Positions 21,413 through 33,839 of a stretch of DNA of 64,000 nt are shown here, one piece after another; the first letter of the stretch is position 1, and each line of letters begins with the position of its first letter. Source of the DNA: Nematopogon swammerdamellus (lineage: Eukaryota; Arthropoda; Insecta; Lepidoptera; Adelidae); assembly GCA_946902875.1 (NCBI GenBank), contig OX336336.1, positions 4,744,545-4,808,544 of the forward strand, read 5' to 3'. The position numbers and the translations under genes were made by a program. The notes beneath the pieces were generated by a model that had not been told where the DNA came from, made no database searches, and worked only from the letters and a program-made list of their open reading frames with translations.

Positions 21413-22395
21413 ATGAAAATACCCGCCCCATCCAATGATATTCTGCTACTCGGCAGCATACATTGTTATGCGGACAAAAGTAGGTACACGGATCCTACAC
21501 CAGTCACCCTTCAGCCAGACGGGACGTTGTGGATGAGAAGAGGCGAAGAACAAACGCTTCGGTCTATTTCCGAATGGGGCCGTACTAATTTGGTCGAGTT
21601 TAACGCTTCCAAGACACAAGTATGTGCGTTCAGTGCGAAAAGAACGGCGTTCACACCCGCTCCTTCCTTCCAGGTCCCGTCGCTAAAATTAAGCCATCAC
21701 CTCGGGGTCCTCGGAGTCGAACTGTCGCACGACCTAAACTTTCGGCGCCATAATCTAGTTAGGGCAAGGCCTACCTAGTTTCTAAAAAGTTGGGCGTACT
21801 CAATAAGGTGCGACGGTACTTCACGCCGGGCCAAAGGCTGCTTTTGTATAGCACAGATTAGGTCCTGCTTGGGGTACTGCTCGCACTTGTGGGTTGGCTC
21901 AGCTAAATACCAGCTTGCGCCTTTGGATTCGATCCAGAGTCGAGCCCTGCGACTAGTGGATGACCCCAACGTGTCCCGCGATCTAGAACCACTGCAACTC
22001 CGTAGGAATGTCGGCGACCTAAGTGTGTTCTATCGCTTATTCAATCCATGGTAAATGCTCGGAGGAGCTGTTTAACGCGATCCTTCCGTCCCCTTTCCAC
22101 CTCCGCACAACGCTCACTGGACAGGGATTGCATCCCTATACGCTGGACTTATACGGGTGCGTACCAATCGGTTCTGCAGGTATTTCCTCCACAGAACTGG
22201 TAAACTCTGGAACGCTCTGCCTGCCCACGTATTTACCCCAAGTATCGTCTCGGGTCCTTCAAGAGAGGCGTGAATAGCACCTGTCAGGCCGGCAAGGCAT
22301 TTGAAAGCCCAGCATACGACCGAATTTACATGGGCGTCATTAGGCACCTTATTGGCGGCTCGGCGTCGATGGCGCGCTTTTTATTAAAAAAAATG
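21413..22395 (+). pseudogene. Jockey-like LINE, 3' third, degenerate
   Basis: Fragments in order: LLLGSIHCYADKSRYTDP (altered RT motif), VEFNASKTQVCAFSAKR, LGVLGVELSHDLNFR, then after frameshifts GYCSHLWVGS, LDSIQSRALRLVDDP, LSVFYRLF, GQGLHPYTLDL and the 3' UTR. Different family from the minus LINE that follows; the same family as 59094-59460 and the 3' UTR at 6275. Confidence 0.8.
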
Positions 22396-22645
22396 CTTCT
22401 TGGTAAGGGAGTGAGGCAAGGGGCCGTGATCTCACCCAAGCTCCTTACAAAAGCACTTGAAGACGTGTTCAAGACGCCTGAGTGGGAGAACATTGGAATA
22501 AATGTCAATGGGGAGTTTCCCAGTCATCTCCGTTTCGCGGATAACATTGTCCTCCTCGCCCATACCCGGGTTCAGCTTCAAGAGACGCTCAGCGACCTTT
22601 ACGAGGTCTCGCTGAATGTCGGCCTGAGGATGAACCTGGATTTGT
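22396..22645 (+). pseudogene. RTE-type LINE reverse transcriptase, left half
   Basis: Frame LLGKGVRQGAVISPKLLTKA, FKTPEWENIGININ-like text, HLRFADNIVLLAHT, VGLRMNLD. The catalytic FADD is FADN, so it is inactive. The frame breaks at 22645 where another LINE in opposite orientation is inserted, and resumes near 23985. Confidence 0.8.
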
Positions 22646-23985
22646 TTTATTACTTCCGAACTGGGTGGCTCTGCCCGAGGTCGAAGCTTCAGGCGCAACC
22701 AATTTCACCGCCGAGGAGGTGCCAGTCCGGCTTGGAGCGGGACTAATGTCGCTGGGGAAAGTCTGCCTGCGATTTGAAGATCCGTGTATTGTAGGAGTGG
22801 GGAAAGATATTCCCTGGGAGCCCGTTCCACACCTTTGCAGTGCGGCACAAGAACGATTTAGAGAATCGTGCAGTTCGAAGAACTCTTCTGTCGACTACAA
22901 AGGGGTGTTCCGCGAGAGTATGGCGGGTTTGGCGAAGGCAAACAGTAGGAGGAGGGATAAGGCAAGTTCATCAGAGCAGCGGCCATAGTAGTACCGATAA
23001 AACAGGCTCAATGACCCCACGATACGTCTGTGCTTCAAAGGCTGAAGGTCCTTTGTGAGTACAGAGTCACCAATGATGCGAATGGCTCGTCGCTGAATTG
23101 AATCCAAGGCTGAAAGAAGGTACTCAGGGGAACCCTTCCATTCCCAAAGACGACTGCAATATTCCATCACCGGTCTTACTTGTGCTTTATACAGTGTAAT
23201 CAGTTGGACCGGCGTGAAAAATCGCCGACATCGGTAAAGGATCCCTAATTTTCGAGACGCTAGTTTCGCCTTGGACTCTATGAACGATCGAAACCCAACG
23301 TCCCTGGACACTTCCATGCCCAGGACGCCCAGACTACCATCTTTGGGGACTTGGCTGCCCTGGAAAGTGGCTTGGAGAGGAAACGGATTAGCCTTAGTAG
23401 AGAAGGCACAAGCTTGCGTCTTAGAGGATACTTTTAGAGAACCTGGTCAACCCGAGCAACAGTTTCGCGTCTCGCGTTTGCTGCTGAGGCTTCTCTACCC
23501 TTCCAGTCCTTGATGAATCCTTGATGCACCGTGCTGTCGTCCATGTAACAATGTATTTCGCCGAGCGAGAGCATGTCGTTGATGAATAATAGAAACAGCG
23601 TAGGCGACATCACGGATCCTTGTGGAACACCAGCATTAATTGAGTAGTCGGCCGAGCAGGCACCATCTAGGGTGACAAAGATCGACGCGACCACTCAAAA
23701 AGCTGGAGATCGAAGTGCACAGTTTTGTAGGGACACCGTAAGCTTTCTTAACAGTCCCCGGTGCCAGACGCGATCGAATGCTCTGGATATGTCCAGGGTG
23801 ACCGCCAGCGATTCCCCAAAACCATCGAGCCTTTCAGCCTACAAATGCGTGACGTACGCAAGAAGATCTCCAGTCGACCTTTGCTTGCGGAAGCCATATT
23901 GCTTGTCATCGAGAAGTTTACAGTCTTCTAGATACGTCAGAGCGCTGAGTTGGCAATACGCTCCATAACCTTACTCAAAAGTAAG
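22645..23985 (-). pseudogene. Jockey/I-type LINE inserted in the RTE LINE
   Basis: Minus strand, 5' to 3': DDKQYGFRKQRSTGDLLAYV, LDMSRAFDRVWHRGLLRKL, an in-frame stop, INAGVPQGSVMSPTLFLLFI, IHCYMDDSTVHQGF, then GVLGMEVSRDVGFRSFIESK and the tail region, ending in the 3' UTR at 22645. Same family as 14484-15420. Broken by stops and frameshifts. Confidence 0.85.
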
Positions 23986-24200
23986 GTTAGGGATAAATCC
24001 AACGTCATGATGATGGAGGTTATGGGTGAGGGGGATATTCTGATCGACGGTGAAGTGATCAAACAAGTGGAGGAATACGTATATTTCGGACAAATATTTC
24101 GGCTAGGTAGGTCGACAAGGCCTACTCAAGGAGGTAGAGAGACACATTCAACTGGGTTGGGCTGCCTTCGGAAAGCTGAAGTTCGTCCTAAAGTCTGATC
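23985..24200 (+). pseudogene. RTE-type LINE, right half
   Basis: Continues the frame interrupted at 22645: NVMMMEVMGEGDILIDGE, VIKQVEEYVYFGQIFRLGRS, then decayed text near GLGCLRKAE. This order is typical of the thumb region after an RTE reverse transcriptase. Confidence 0.75.
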
Positions 24201-26028
24201 TACCGTAACGCAAAACATATTTAATAAGAAATATATACTAGTCTCAAAAGTTATTTAGTTAAATACAGTGTAAACGGCATGATGTAACTTCGATTAAAAG
24301 AAAAACTGTTCTTTTTTTTTACTTCATTCGACGAAAACTCTCAATGACGCAATAGAATACAGTAAGTTAGGTTTTGCTACGTAGAGTTTGTAGTCTTAAA
24401 TGTTTTTAACTTTATGTGAATTTAATTTTTTTTTTCATTTCTAATACTCAAATACATAAGTTATCCTGTTTATAAGTTATAATAGGCATGCTATTTAATT
24501 AAAAAATATGTTTCTTGCTTTCGGTGGTTTTGAAATTGACTTCGGTGCACCTATTTCCACCGAAAACACCGAAGTCATTGACACTGAAATCAAAAAAGTA
24601 AGGAATATCTAAATATTTGCAAATATAACCTATATATACAGCATTGCTCTCTAAGTTGGAGATCTAGTACTAATAAGACAATCTCTAAATAAAATATTAT
24701 AGTAATATGTCAAATAAATAACGAGAAAATTGGTTCAGCGAAATCAATTTTATAGCTTACCAAGCCACCGAAAACGATTACATACCTTAATAACACGGCC
24801 GCACAGGAACGCACAGACGTGTTGTCCTCGCCACGGAAGCGGCGCGACTGATATTTTTTTTCGCTTTAACAGCTATTCACGCAGCTACAATAGTATAGGA
24901 TCTATGAGCGTATTCGTGCGCGCCACCGATATCAAAGGAAACTAGCGGATGCAGATAAAATAATTCATATTTCGTCTTCTAAAGCGTATTCATGCTTAGT
25001 AAAAATATAAGTTAAAGCATAACTAACTAGGTTTTAGAGAACATATACATAGTAGCGTAATTCCTTATAGATGATAAGAAAAAAAATTTGTTCTACCGCA
25101 AAGTGTAGTCCGGACGCGCCAGTGAAGTCAAGATTTCAGCAGTTTTAATTTTTTTTATCGCATTTCTAATTAATTAATTTAAAAAAGGACACAGGCCCCC
25201 CCCCCAGTATTTTAATCATATCTACAATATAAAAAAATATAAAAGTATTACGAATCCATTTTATAAGACTTTTCGATCCGGACTCGCTTATTCTACCCAT
25301 CCGGAGAAAGACCCATATACGGTTGGAAAGGGCTTCTCAAGAGCAATCCAGTGATACCCATAAAACACCATATGATAGAGTAAAGCGGTGCCAGGAACGT
25401 AAAAGAATAAAGGCGTCCGAGCGGATCAACGAACGGCGCCAGTACATCTGCAGCTAAGGCGGCCGAGCCTATGCAAGTGGATGATGTAATCGCTTCTACA
25501 TCAACGCCGGACTGTATAGACATCGATCATGTGCGATCACCGATTATTTATTTATTTATTTTAATGAAACATACAGTTATAAATATCATAAATCAAATAA
25601 ACATATAGTAAGAACATAAACCAGTAAAGTTTTCACATTAGGCAAAACTACTAAAGATGTTTTCAACACTACATAATTAATAAAAAAACTTTTCTTAAAA
25701 AGACTTTTCAAATAACAACACTAATAAACAGTAGGTATAAAAAAAAAGAAGTGAAATATATAAAAAGGTAATTAATTGAATCCATTCGGACGTATGTGTG
25801 ATGTGTGTGACCGTCTATGGTTTCTGCACTCATTGAAGCCACCAAAGGAAAAACACTTACCGCTGCTTAGACATACATAATAAAATACGCTCAAGGAAAA
25901 TATTATCCGTTACGTGCGTACGTGTTCACGTAAAACACACGGCCGTGTCCACGACACAGCCACACCCCGATTTTTTTATTCACTTGTGGATTAGTATGTA
26001 GTATGTATTATTTGTATGTAGTATTCTA
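24201..26028. other. AT-rich intergenic interval, no confident gene
   Basis: Holds a poly-C run (25197-25204) and an open minus-strand frame (25523-25293, start MSIQSGVDVEAITSSTCIG) with a hydrophobic centre but no recognised motif and no clear splice context. Treated as unassigned. Confidence 0.35.
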
Positions 26029-26245
26029 TACAGTCCGCGCGCGAGCTCCGAGGAATCGGTATTTATGGAAATTAATTTATTATAGAATTTGTATAGAATT
26101 TTTATGGAGATTCACATTTTGTGATGATTATACTATACTAGGCGAGTAATATTATAAAAATGTATAATATTAAAATTCTATACAAATTCTATAATAAATT
26201 AATTTCCACAAACACCGATTCCTCGGAGCTCGCGCGCGGACTGTA
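26029..26245. mobile_element. Palindromic MITE-like element
   Basis: Left tacagtccgcgcgcgagctc and right gagctcgcgcgcggactgta are inverted; the arms continue inward through ggaatcgg and ttaatttattatagaattt. Arms about 80 bp, AT-rich centre. Confidence 0.8.
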
Positions 26246-27150
26246 CATGTATGTATGTTGATTACATGTAAATATAAATAAAAATAAAACATGTATTCCT
26301 CCTCCCTTCCGCTTGCAAATACCCGTTCTTTCTCTATTTTTTTATTCCTCATCAATCACCCAATGGTAGGCTGGAAGAAATAACTTGCAGTGATAAGTCC
26401 ACCTTTGCACACTCCAGCTGTATTTCCGGTTTCTTATGGTGTACTGTTTTTCTTTCAATTGTGTGCAATGAAGAGTTTATATTATATTACATTAATATTA
26501 TATTATATTATATTCCCATCTACAGTAATAAAGCGGAATATTTCATCATAAAAATTTTGAGAGGAAATATTTTCTGTCAGAAAATATTAGATAGAAGATA
26601 ATTCGATCCACTCAAACTGGTTGACCTCGAATTCGTTATGCCGCGTTATGCTTTGAAGTAATTTGTCAATTCAATGGCAGAGTTCACACGACGGCATTGA
26701 TTTGTAATCAATGAAATATTGCACCATCACTACTTTGAATATATTTTAAACAGACATTAAGTTTCACAGTGTTAAAAAAGTCGAACTCGTGTGTGGGCGC
26801 AAAGTTCCCAACTTCGACCAAACAAAGAAAATATTCATTGCGCAGTATCAAAACGCTCTAACCGCCTCGATACTGGCGCTTCGATTATAAACACAAATAC
26901 TTTTGAAATTAAGTCGTCTTTCAAAAATGCCGTCTAATTCGTTCGTAAATGAAGGGAGGGCGAGTGCAAAGAACAATTTGGCGAATGCCCAAATATTCCC
27001 GAAATATCACAAAGGAGACGAGACTGACGGCCGCGGCGCATCGGCGGCGGCGGCGGCGGCGGCACCGCGGCGCGAGGAAATGCGTCTTCTGGGAAACGGC
27101 AGGAAAACATTTGCGTCAAGTTTTTGCTTGTAGGAAACATGTCATTCATG
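26246..27150. other. No confident gene; short CpG-rich patch
   Basis: 27028-27075 is a GGC/CGG-rich patch within otherwise AT-rich DNA. It could be a first exon or promoter, but no donor site and frame combination was convincing. Confidence 0.35.
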
Positions 27151-27151
27151 T

Positions 27152-27336
27152 AGGGTTACCATCCGTCCGCATATGACCGGACACGTGGACACCGGACGTT
27201 TTTAATTAAATGTAATGATGTGGAATGAATGTTGATATGTGTTGAAATGAATGTTGAAAAATTATAAGAAGAAAGTAAGGAAGAAAGTAGCGAAAAGTTT
27301 TATCAGGACTTTTCAAATTCCGAAATGGTAACCCTA
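27152..27336. mobile_element. MITE-like element with agggttaccat ends
   Basis: Termini tagggttaccat and atggtaaccctat are inverted about 185 bp apart. No coding content. Confidence 0.55.
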
Positions 27337-27791
27337 TCGTGCGTGGCGTGAGGTGAGCGGTCGAAAATATGGTTTGTAGCGTCATGCATGTTCTGCGCAT
27401 AAATGACGAAGTATGCATAGAATTACTCTCAGATACTTCTGAAATATTTTTTATGGAACATACAGAGTGATGAAATCTAATAAATGTAGGTATATGATTG
27501 GCTAACAATTAGCAATTAGCCAATCATACATATTATTTAAGGATGGTTATCCTTTTGGCAGCGTATGTTTGCACCTATTTACGTGTGTTAGTCTGTTCCC
27601 TCCACGCTCACAGTTGTCAACATGATATAAGAAATGATTGAATTCTTTTAGAAAAAGCTATTTCAAAATATACCACACTTAGAACTAAAATAAATTAAAT
27701 AAAAAGAAAATTATTTGTATTACACTGTGGGCGTGTAGACGGATTAGAATAGACAGGTGTAGCCCGAGCCCGACTAAAGAATTTTCGATAA

Positions 27792-28222
27792 TTTTTTAGG
27801 GTTACGTATCCGGTACAAGCCTACGCCGTCTGTCTGTCTGTCTATCTGTCTGTCTGTCTGTCTGTTCGTCCGTCTGCCTGTCTGTCCGAGGGCTGTATCT
27901 CTTGAACCGTAAAAGGCAGCCCGTTGAAATTTTCACAAAATATGTGTTAATATGGCCGATATAACAACAAATAATAAAAATAAGAAAAAGTAAAAAATTC
28001 ACGGGGGTTCCCATAGAAGAAACCAAAAAGTGTATGCGCGCGCGCCATCTATCGAATAGAGTGTGAAGCATATTAACCACAGATCATTTTAACTAATCAT
28101 GACATTTAACTAATATGAAGCATTTCATAACCCGCCATAGATGGCGTGAGTGGCGGCGCTAACCTAACATGGCGACACGGAACCGTCGTTGCGCGAGTTC
28201 GGCTCGCACTTGGCCGGCTTTT
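27792..28222 (-). repeat. Family-B SINE-like repeat, near complete
   Basis: Tail run of TCTG at 27830-27880 and head gcgcgagttcggctcgcact at 28191. Directly abuts the following GACG-family repeat. Confidence 0.8.
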
Positions 28223-28225
28223 CTT

Positions 28226-28266
28226 TTTTAACCCCCGACGAAAAAAACGGAGGGGTGTTATAAGTT

Positions 28267-28307
<41 letters not shown>

Positions 28308-28740
28308 TGTCTGTGGCATCGTAGCTCCCAAACGGATGGACCGATTTGGATGCGGTTTTTTTTATTAGGAAGCCTGTTTAATCGGGATGGTTCTTAGCTA
28401 TGTTTGTAATCAAGTAATTAAGTAATTAAGTAATAAAAAAAATTATTATCTTCAAAAGTGGACCGATTTGCATGCGGTTTTTTTTAAAAAGCTTGAAATA
28501 AAAGTTAAATTACAAATTTAAAAAACCCCCGACTCTTAAAAAGTCAAAAATAATTTCCGTTTACTTACTTAAAGGAGTCGGGGGACCGCTAAGTAAATTA
28601 AATATAAAGACTCAAAAGTTGCGCGGGAATTTACTTAGCGGTCTACCGACTCCTTTAAGTAAGTAAACGGAAATTATTTTTGACTTTTTAAGAGTCGGGG
28701 GTTTTTTAAATTTGTAATTTAACTTTTATTTCCAAAGACC
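28226..28740 (+). repeat. GACG-family repeat, tandem copy 1
   Basis: Head aacccccgacgaaaaaaacg, GT run at 28271-28306, mid motif tggaccgatttgcatgcggt, then a terminal hairpin with ccgactcttaaaaagtc and its complement about 130 bp apart. Confidence 0.9.
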
Positions 28741-28800
28741 GTTTTGGTTATTTCCTTACTTTGTCGTAGTCTGGTTTTACAAAACTTTAATTTGACATCT

Positions 28801-28853
28801 TTTTAACCCCCGACGAAAAAAACGGAGGGGTGTTATAAGTTTGACGTGTGTGT

Positions 28854-28890
<37 letters not shown>

Positions 28891-29310
28891 TGTCTGTGGC
28901 ATCGTAGCTCCCAAACGGATGGACCGATTTGGATGCGGTTTTTTTTATTAGGAAGCCTGTTTAATCGGGATGGTTCTTAGCTATGTTTGTAATCAAGTAA
29001 TAAAGTAATTAAGTAATAAAAAAAATAATTATCTTAAAAAGTGGACCGATTTGCATGCGGTTTTTTTTAAAAAGCTTGAAATAAAAGTTAAATTACAAAT
29101 TTAAAAAACCCCCGACTCTTAAAAAGTCAAAAATAATTTCCGTTTACTTACTTAAAGGAGTCGGGGGACCGCTAAGTAAATTAAATATAAAGACTCAAAA
29201 GTTGCGCGGGAATTTACTTAGCGGTCTACCGACTCCTTTAAGTAAGTAAACGGAAATTATTTTTGACTTTTTAAGAGTCGGGGGTTTTTTAAATTTGTAA
29301 TTAAGTTTCT
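28801..29310 (+). repeat. GACG-family repeat, tandem copy 2
   Basis: Nearly identical to 28226-28740 at an offset of 575 bp; differences are mainly in the length and one interruption of the GT run. Recent tandem duplication or collapse-prone assembly region. Confidence 0.9.
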
Positions 29311-29927
29311 TTTCAAGTGTTACTTTTGAAAATCCTTCAAAAAACAACGTATGAAATATTTCTCGGCGCATAGTCGACTTGTCAGCTTGCGCATGCTCGG
29401 TGTGCGCGTCTGACGTTAACGCCTCAGACGCGTTTACGGCACGGCACTACGGCAGCAGAAGAAATATTATATAGTATGAAAATACAAGAACAGCTTTCGC
29501 ATTCGACGGCGAGGATAACGAGATGCCGTCACGGCATTTCATAATATGTTTGTTGCGGTACTGCTGCGGTGCCGTGGTCGTGCCGTGGGCTGTGGTCGTG
29601 CCGTTTGCCGTGGTCGTTGACGTGCAGTTAATCTTCAAATGCGCAAGCAAACAGTCAATGCTTATTAATAATTATACAGTATGTGCTGTGCCTGGGTTAT
29701 TGTTTTCGAAGATGAAACGAGTTACATAGTGTGAAAGTCCAGTCTCCGCCTGTCAGAAATGAAATAACCGTATAGCCAGCCATGCCTTCGCCGCGCGTTG
29801 CCGCCGCGGTCGCTGTCATCCGTCAAGGGCATTAAGCCAAGTTCATCTCTAATAGACCTGCCAACGCTCTGAGACACCTGCCTGTAGCTAGCATACTGTT
29901 GTATAGGCGGTGCAGTAAGCTCTATTA
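29311..29927. other. No confident gene; short GTGCCGTGGTCGT repeat
   Basis: 29570-29620 repeats a gtcgtgccgt word. Otherwise unassigned. Confidence 0.4.
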
Positions 29928-30150
29928 TAGGACTAGCTGTTGCCCGCGGCTTCGCTCACATAAAATTCGTATTTCAAAAGAAGAATGACGGTGAGGCCGA
30001 AGGCCGAGCTGGGTTCAGGTAAACGATACATTTTCTCGAAGAAAGTAATGTAACTAAGGCTGAGGCCAAAGGCTGAGCTGAGTTCAGGAAGACGATAAAC
30101 CTTCTCGAATATAGCAAGTAACTAAGGGCGAGACCGTAGGAAAATAATGA
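29928..30150 (+). repeat. Truncated minisatellite foldback element
   Basis: Left terminus actagctgttgcccgcggct, then about two and a half units around gaggccgaaggccgagctg, all in one orientation; the inverted right arm is missing. Same family as 4431 and 10729. Confidence 0.7.
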
Positions 30151-30334
30151 GGGTACACGGTGATCTATAGTTCACTAAAGAAGTGAGAAGGAAAATAAAC
30201 TTGCATCAACAGAATGCTTACTTGGGAAAATATTCTATGACCATTACATTCTATTTTATGTTATGTCTAAAAGATTACATTACGTAAAACAATAAGTAGA
30301 TATCTAATTTTTATTATGCGTAAGTATGGGTTTA

Positions 30335-31590
30335 ATCTAAGTTGTTACAGTTCAATATTCCATTTAATCAAATAAATCCAGCTTTAAGAGCAGGAAGCAA
30401 ATGGCGGGATAGCTGCAGGCTGCAGTAGACAAGTCCTTTGGCTAAACGGAACGTTCCAATAAATCCGGCTCGGAGGAGCATTTTGCCTAAAATCTTTCCG
30501 TCACATCGTTTATTTTTGAAGCCACTTAAACTAGATAAACACCTGTACGAGCTTTTTCATTTTGCCAGACTCTATAAATCACAGATAACCTTCTCAAAAT
30601 GGCCACGTTCTTGAACCAGATTATCTATTCCGCATTTCTGGAACTTACTCCTTTATATTATCGCGGATCTAATACAATTCCTGTTGGAAGCAACATGGAA
30701 TCCATTTGATCTATGAAGACTTACATAAATTTGTAATTTTACGATGCGCAAAGCCTAAGCATTGCGCATCGTAAGTTTAAACCTAAGTTTAAAGTTCAAT
30801 TCAATCATAAAAATCCGACTTGAAAAGCTATATTTGATATACATTTCGACCAATAGGAGTAATACTTTATGGCGGGATAGAAGTAGGTAGACGGACGGAA
30901 GCGTTCCCTTGGATAAACAGAACATTCCAAGAAATACAGTTCGAATGAGCAATTTTGCATTAAATGTTTACTCAACATCATTTTCTAGCTCCTGAAAACA
31001 TGTAAATATATTCTACAGGAATATTCATTTGACCAAACTCTTAGAAGACGCCACAGACTCTATGAATCACAGACAACATTTTCAAAACGGCCACGTTCTT
31101 GAACCAGATTGCCTATTCCGCATTTCAGGAAACTTACTCCTTTAACTGTTGCGGTTCTAATACAACTGGATTCCAGTTGGAAACAACTTAGAATCAATTT
31201 GATGTGTAGACTTACGTATATTTGTAATTTTACGATGCGCGAAGCTTAGATTTAAATTTAAATTATTACAATTCGATTCAATGAAACAAATCCGGCTTGA
31301 AAACTATATTTAATATACATTTCGACTAATACAATTAACACTTTATGGCAGGATAGAAGTAGGTAGATGGAAGCGTTCCCTTGGATAAACGGAATATTCC
31401 AAGAAACCAGTTCGAATGAGCAATTTTGCGTTAAATGTTTACGCAACATCATTTTGTAGCTACTGAAAACAGGTAAATACATCTACAGGAATATTCATTT
31501 GACCAAACTCTTAGAAGATGACACAGACTCTATGAATCACAGACAACCTTCTCAAAACGGCCACGTTCTTGAACCAGATCGCTTATTTCG
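30335..31590. repeat. Three tandem copies of a ~480-bp unit
   Basis: Landmarks recur at 30601, 31089 and 31559 (ggccacgttcttgaaccaga), spacing 488 and 470; also gcgggatag plus ttggataaac-type and acgatgcgc words. Copies 2 and 3 resemble each other more than copy 1. No coding content recognised. Confidence 0.75.
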
Positions 31591-31875
31591 CATTTCAGGA
31601 AACTCACTCTTTCGAAGTGTGCTGGCCCGCCGCACGGGGTCGACGAGACGAGACACGTCGGGACTCGGGTACGAGTGACGACGGAAGACCGAAGAGCGCG
31701 TGTTCACTCTGGCACGCGTTCAAGGTCTTTCTCTCAAATTCTGCGTCTCCGTTTGGCAGAAATAAAATAAAGAGTCAACACCTTCCGTGCGTTGCTCTCG
31801 TCAGGACGTCAATTTCCCTTTGACGCAATCTGTCTAGCGGTTTTTTTATTTGTATCGTACTAAATTCTATTTTGT

Positions 31876-32176
31876 GACAGGGTCGCCAGATGGTTCAGTT
31901 GAAAAAACGGGACATTTTTCAACAATTGGACCTTTCATTTTGAAGTACAAAGTGTTTCATGATCTTTAATACTTTAACGAAAATGAAAGGGTAATAAATA
32001 AAGGCAGCCAACAAATTATTGAGAGTATTATGTTTGAATTGATCGAACTGTTAGCAATATTGAATAAAGATTAGTATTAATTAAAATGTTCTGAACAAAA
32101 TAAATATTTATATGAAGAAAAAACCGTACACAAGCCTCAAAAGTCCGGTCCAAAACCGTACATCTGGCAACCCTGT
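31876..32176. mobile_element. MITE-like element with cagggt-gccagatg ends
   Basis: Left cagggtcgccagatgg and right catctggcaaccctg form imperfect TIRs about 300 bp apart. The preceding 31600-31870 is moderately GC-rich with AATAAAATAAAG at about 31762, possibly an LTR remnant, not proven. Confidence 0.55.
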
Positions 32177-32223
32177 GTTGAGTTTAAGAATTTAATGAAT
32201 TAATGAGCGTCACAAAGCAAATA

Positions 32224-32488
32224 TACGGTGTTGCAGTTGCCCCCGTAATATTTTTAACTGCCATAAGGGGGTTGTTCTATATGTGAAACTAAACAACTTA
32301 TGTGAAGAAAAAAAAATTTTTGAAACAAAAAAAAAATATTTTTTCCATACAAATTTGAAATACTATTCTCAAATTGTATGGAGAAAAAAAAATTTTTTTT
32401 CTTCAAATAAAAAAGTCGCAGAATAAAAGTTGTTCTAGTTCACGTACAGAATCACCCCCTTTCGGGTTTACCGGTTGGGGTTGCAACA
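32224..32488. mobile_element. TIR element with tacggtgttgca ends
   Basis: Left tacggtgttgcagttgcccc and right ggggttgcaacaccgt are inverted; an internal inverted pair contains tccatacaaatttg and caaattgtatgga with long A/T runs. Confidence 0.6.
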
Positions 32489-32751
32489 CCGTGTATATTT
32501 GTATAATTATATCATTTTAATAATGTTTAAGATTATTTGCTTTGGCTGCACCATAATAAGTGTCTGCAGCCAAATCACGACTTTTGTGTACCTACTTCCT
32601 GCACCGCTAATCCTTTATTCGTGGTGTTAACCTTCGAGTGTCAACTGGTAGGTTGCTGTTTGCAAAATTAAATGATTTTGCAATAGTTTGCAAAACCATA
32701 AAGACATTCGAACTACCTACTAGAGCGGACAACGAGAAAAAAACGAGAAAA

Positions 32752-33002
32752 AGAGGACCCTATTACTAAGCCTATGCCGTCCGTATGTCCATCTGTCCGA
32801 GGGCTGTATCTCTTGAACCATAATAGGTAGCCCGGTGAAGTTTTCACAGAATATGTGTTATTTATTATGGCCGATATAACAAGAAATAAGAAAAAGTAAA
32901 AAATTCACGGGGCTCGCCCATACAAGAAACCAAAAACTGTATGCGCGCCAACTACCGAAAAGAGTATGAAGCATTTTAACTAATAAAGATGGCGTGAGAT
33001 CG
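32752..33002 (-). repeat. Family-B SINE-like repeat, truncated
   Basis: Tail half (ccctattactaagcctatgc to aaaaactgtatgcgcg); the head is lost. Confidence 0.7.
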
Positions 33003-33340
33003 ATTTTTCTTCATTTATTTTGTTTGATTTAAATAGGATCGATTATAGTTATTTCTCGACTGAAAACAATTTCACGTTCAAGCATCATTCCGTACCTACA
33101 GATAGTGACACAGGTTCAGGCGGCGCGGCGGCGCAGCGACTCGCGATGCGTTGCTAATTACTGAATTACACATTCATTATATATAAGTATGCCTGCGCGG
33201 TTGCAACAGCGGCCGCGATACTCTTCCAATCTCCATGCCCATGCCGCCGTGCGAATCAGGCCGGAAAACTGCTCAATGCCCTCGCAAAATGCTCAGTTCA
33301 CGAAGTGCGTTCGACACTCTCGGCGCTTATGATGACTAAT

Positions 33341-33675
33341 ATATACATACAATACATACCACACGCCGTATCCCGACAATCGGGTAATAAGAGTAATTGG
33401 TTTTGTGCCGCAAGTAGTCTTGTAAATTACATCACAACCGCCCGACCACCACGTTTAGAAAAGTATTAGGACAAGATAACTATCAAGCAGCAAGCAAGGC
33501 ACGGAAGACCCACCTGCTATACATGACTCGGTGGAACGACCGTGCCAAGGTGGCCAGCCTGTCGCCCTCTAGCACGGCACCTTGTCCTTACCTCTTAGTC
33601 GCCTTTTACACATGCACGGGGAGAGATGCAGTGGGGCTATTATTTTTAAGTACCGGCCCGGCCCCACGCGGTACT
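33341..33675 (+). repeat. Family-C interspersed repeat
   Basis: Copy with cacacgccgtatcccgacaa, gtattaggacaagataacta and the end taagtaccggcccggcccca. Confidence 0.75.
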
Positions 33676-33839
33676 AAACTTTGACTAAAATAATGTTTTG
33701 ATATTCGTTTTTAGCGTATCGAGATAATCAGTTCAGATAACGGGAGTCTTATGTCCATTCATAATATGATTCACGGTCGCGCAAATATAAATGCATAGCC
33801 AATATTAGTTACGTCCATTCGATAGAGCTAATTCAACGG

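Noticed and set aside
26903..27133. Small gene with poly-Ala tract
   Set aside because: The Ala run is a GGC repeat; no donor, acceptor or conserved motif supports it.
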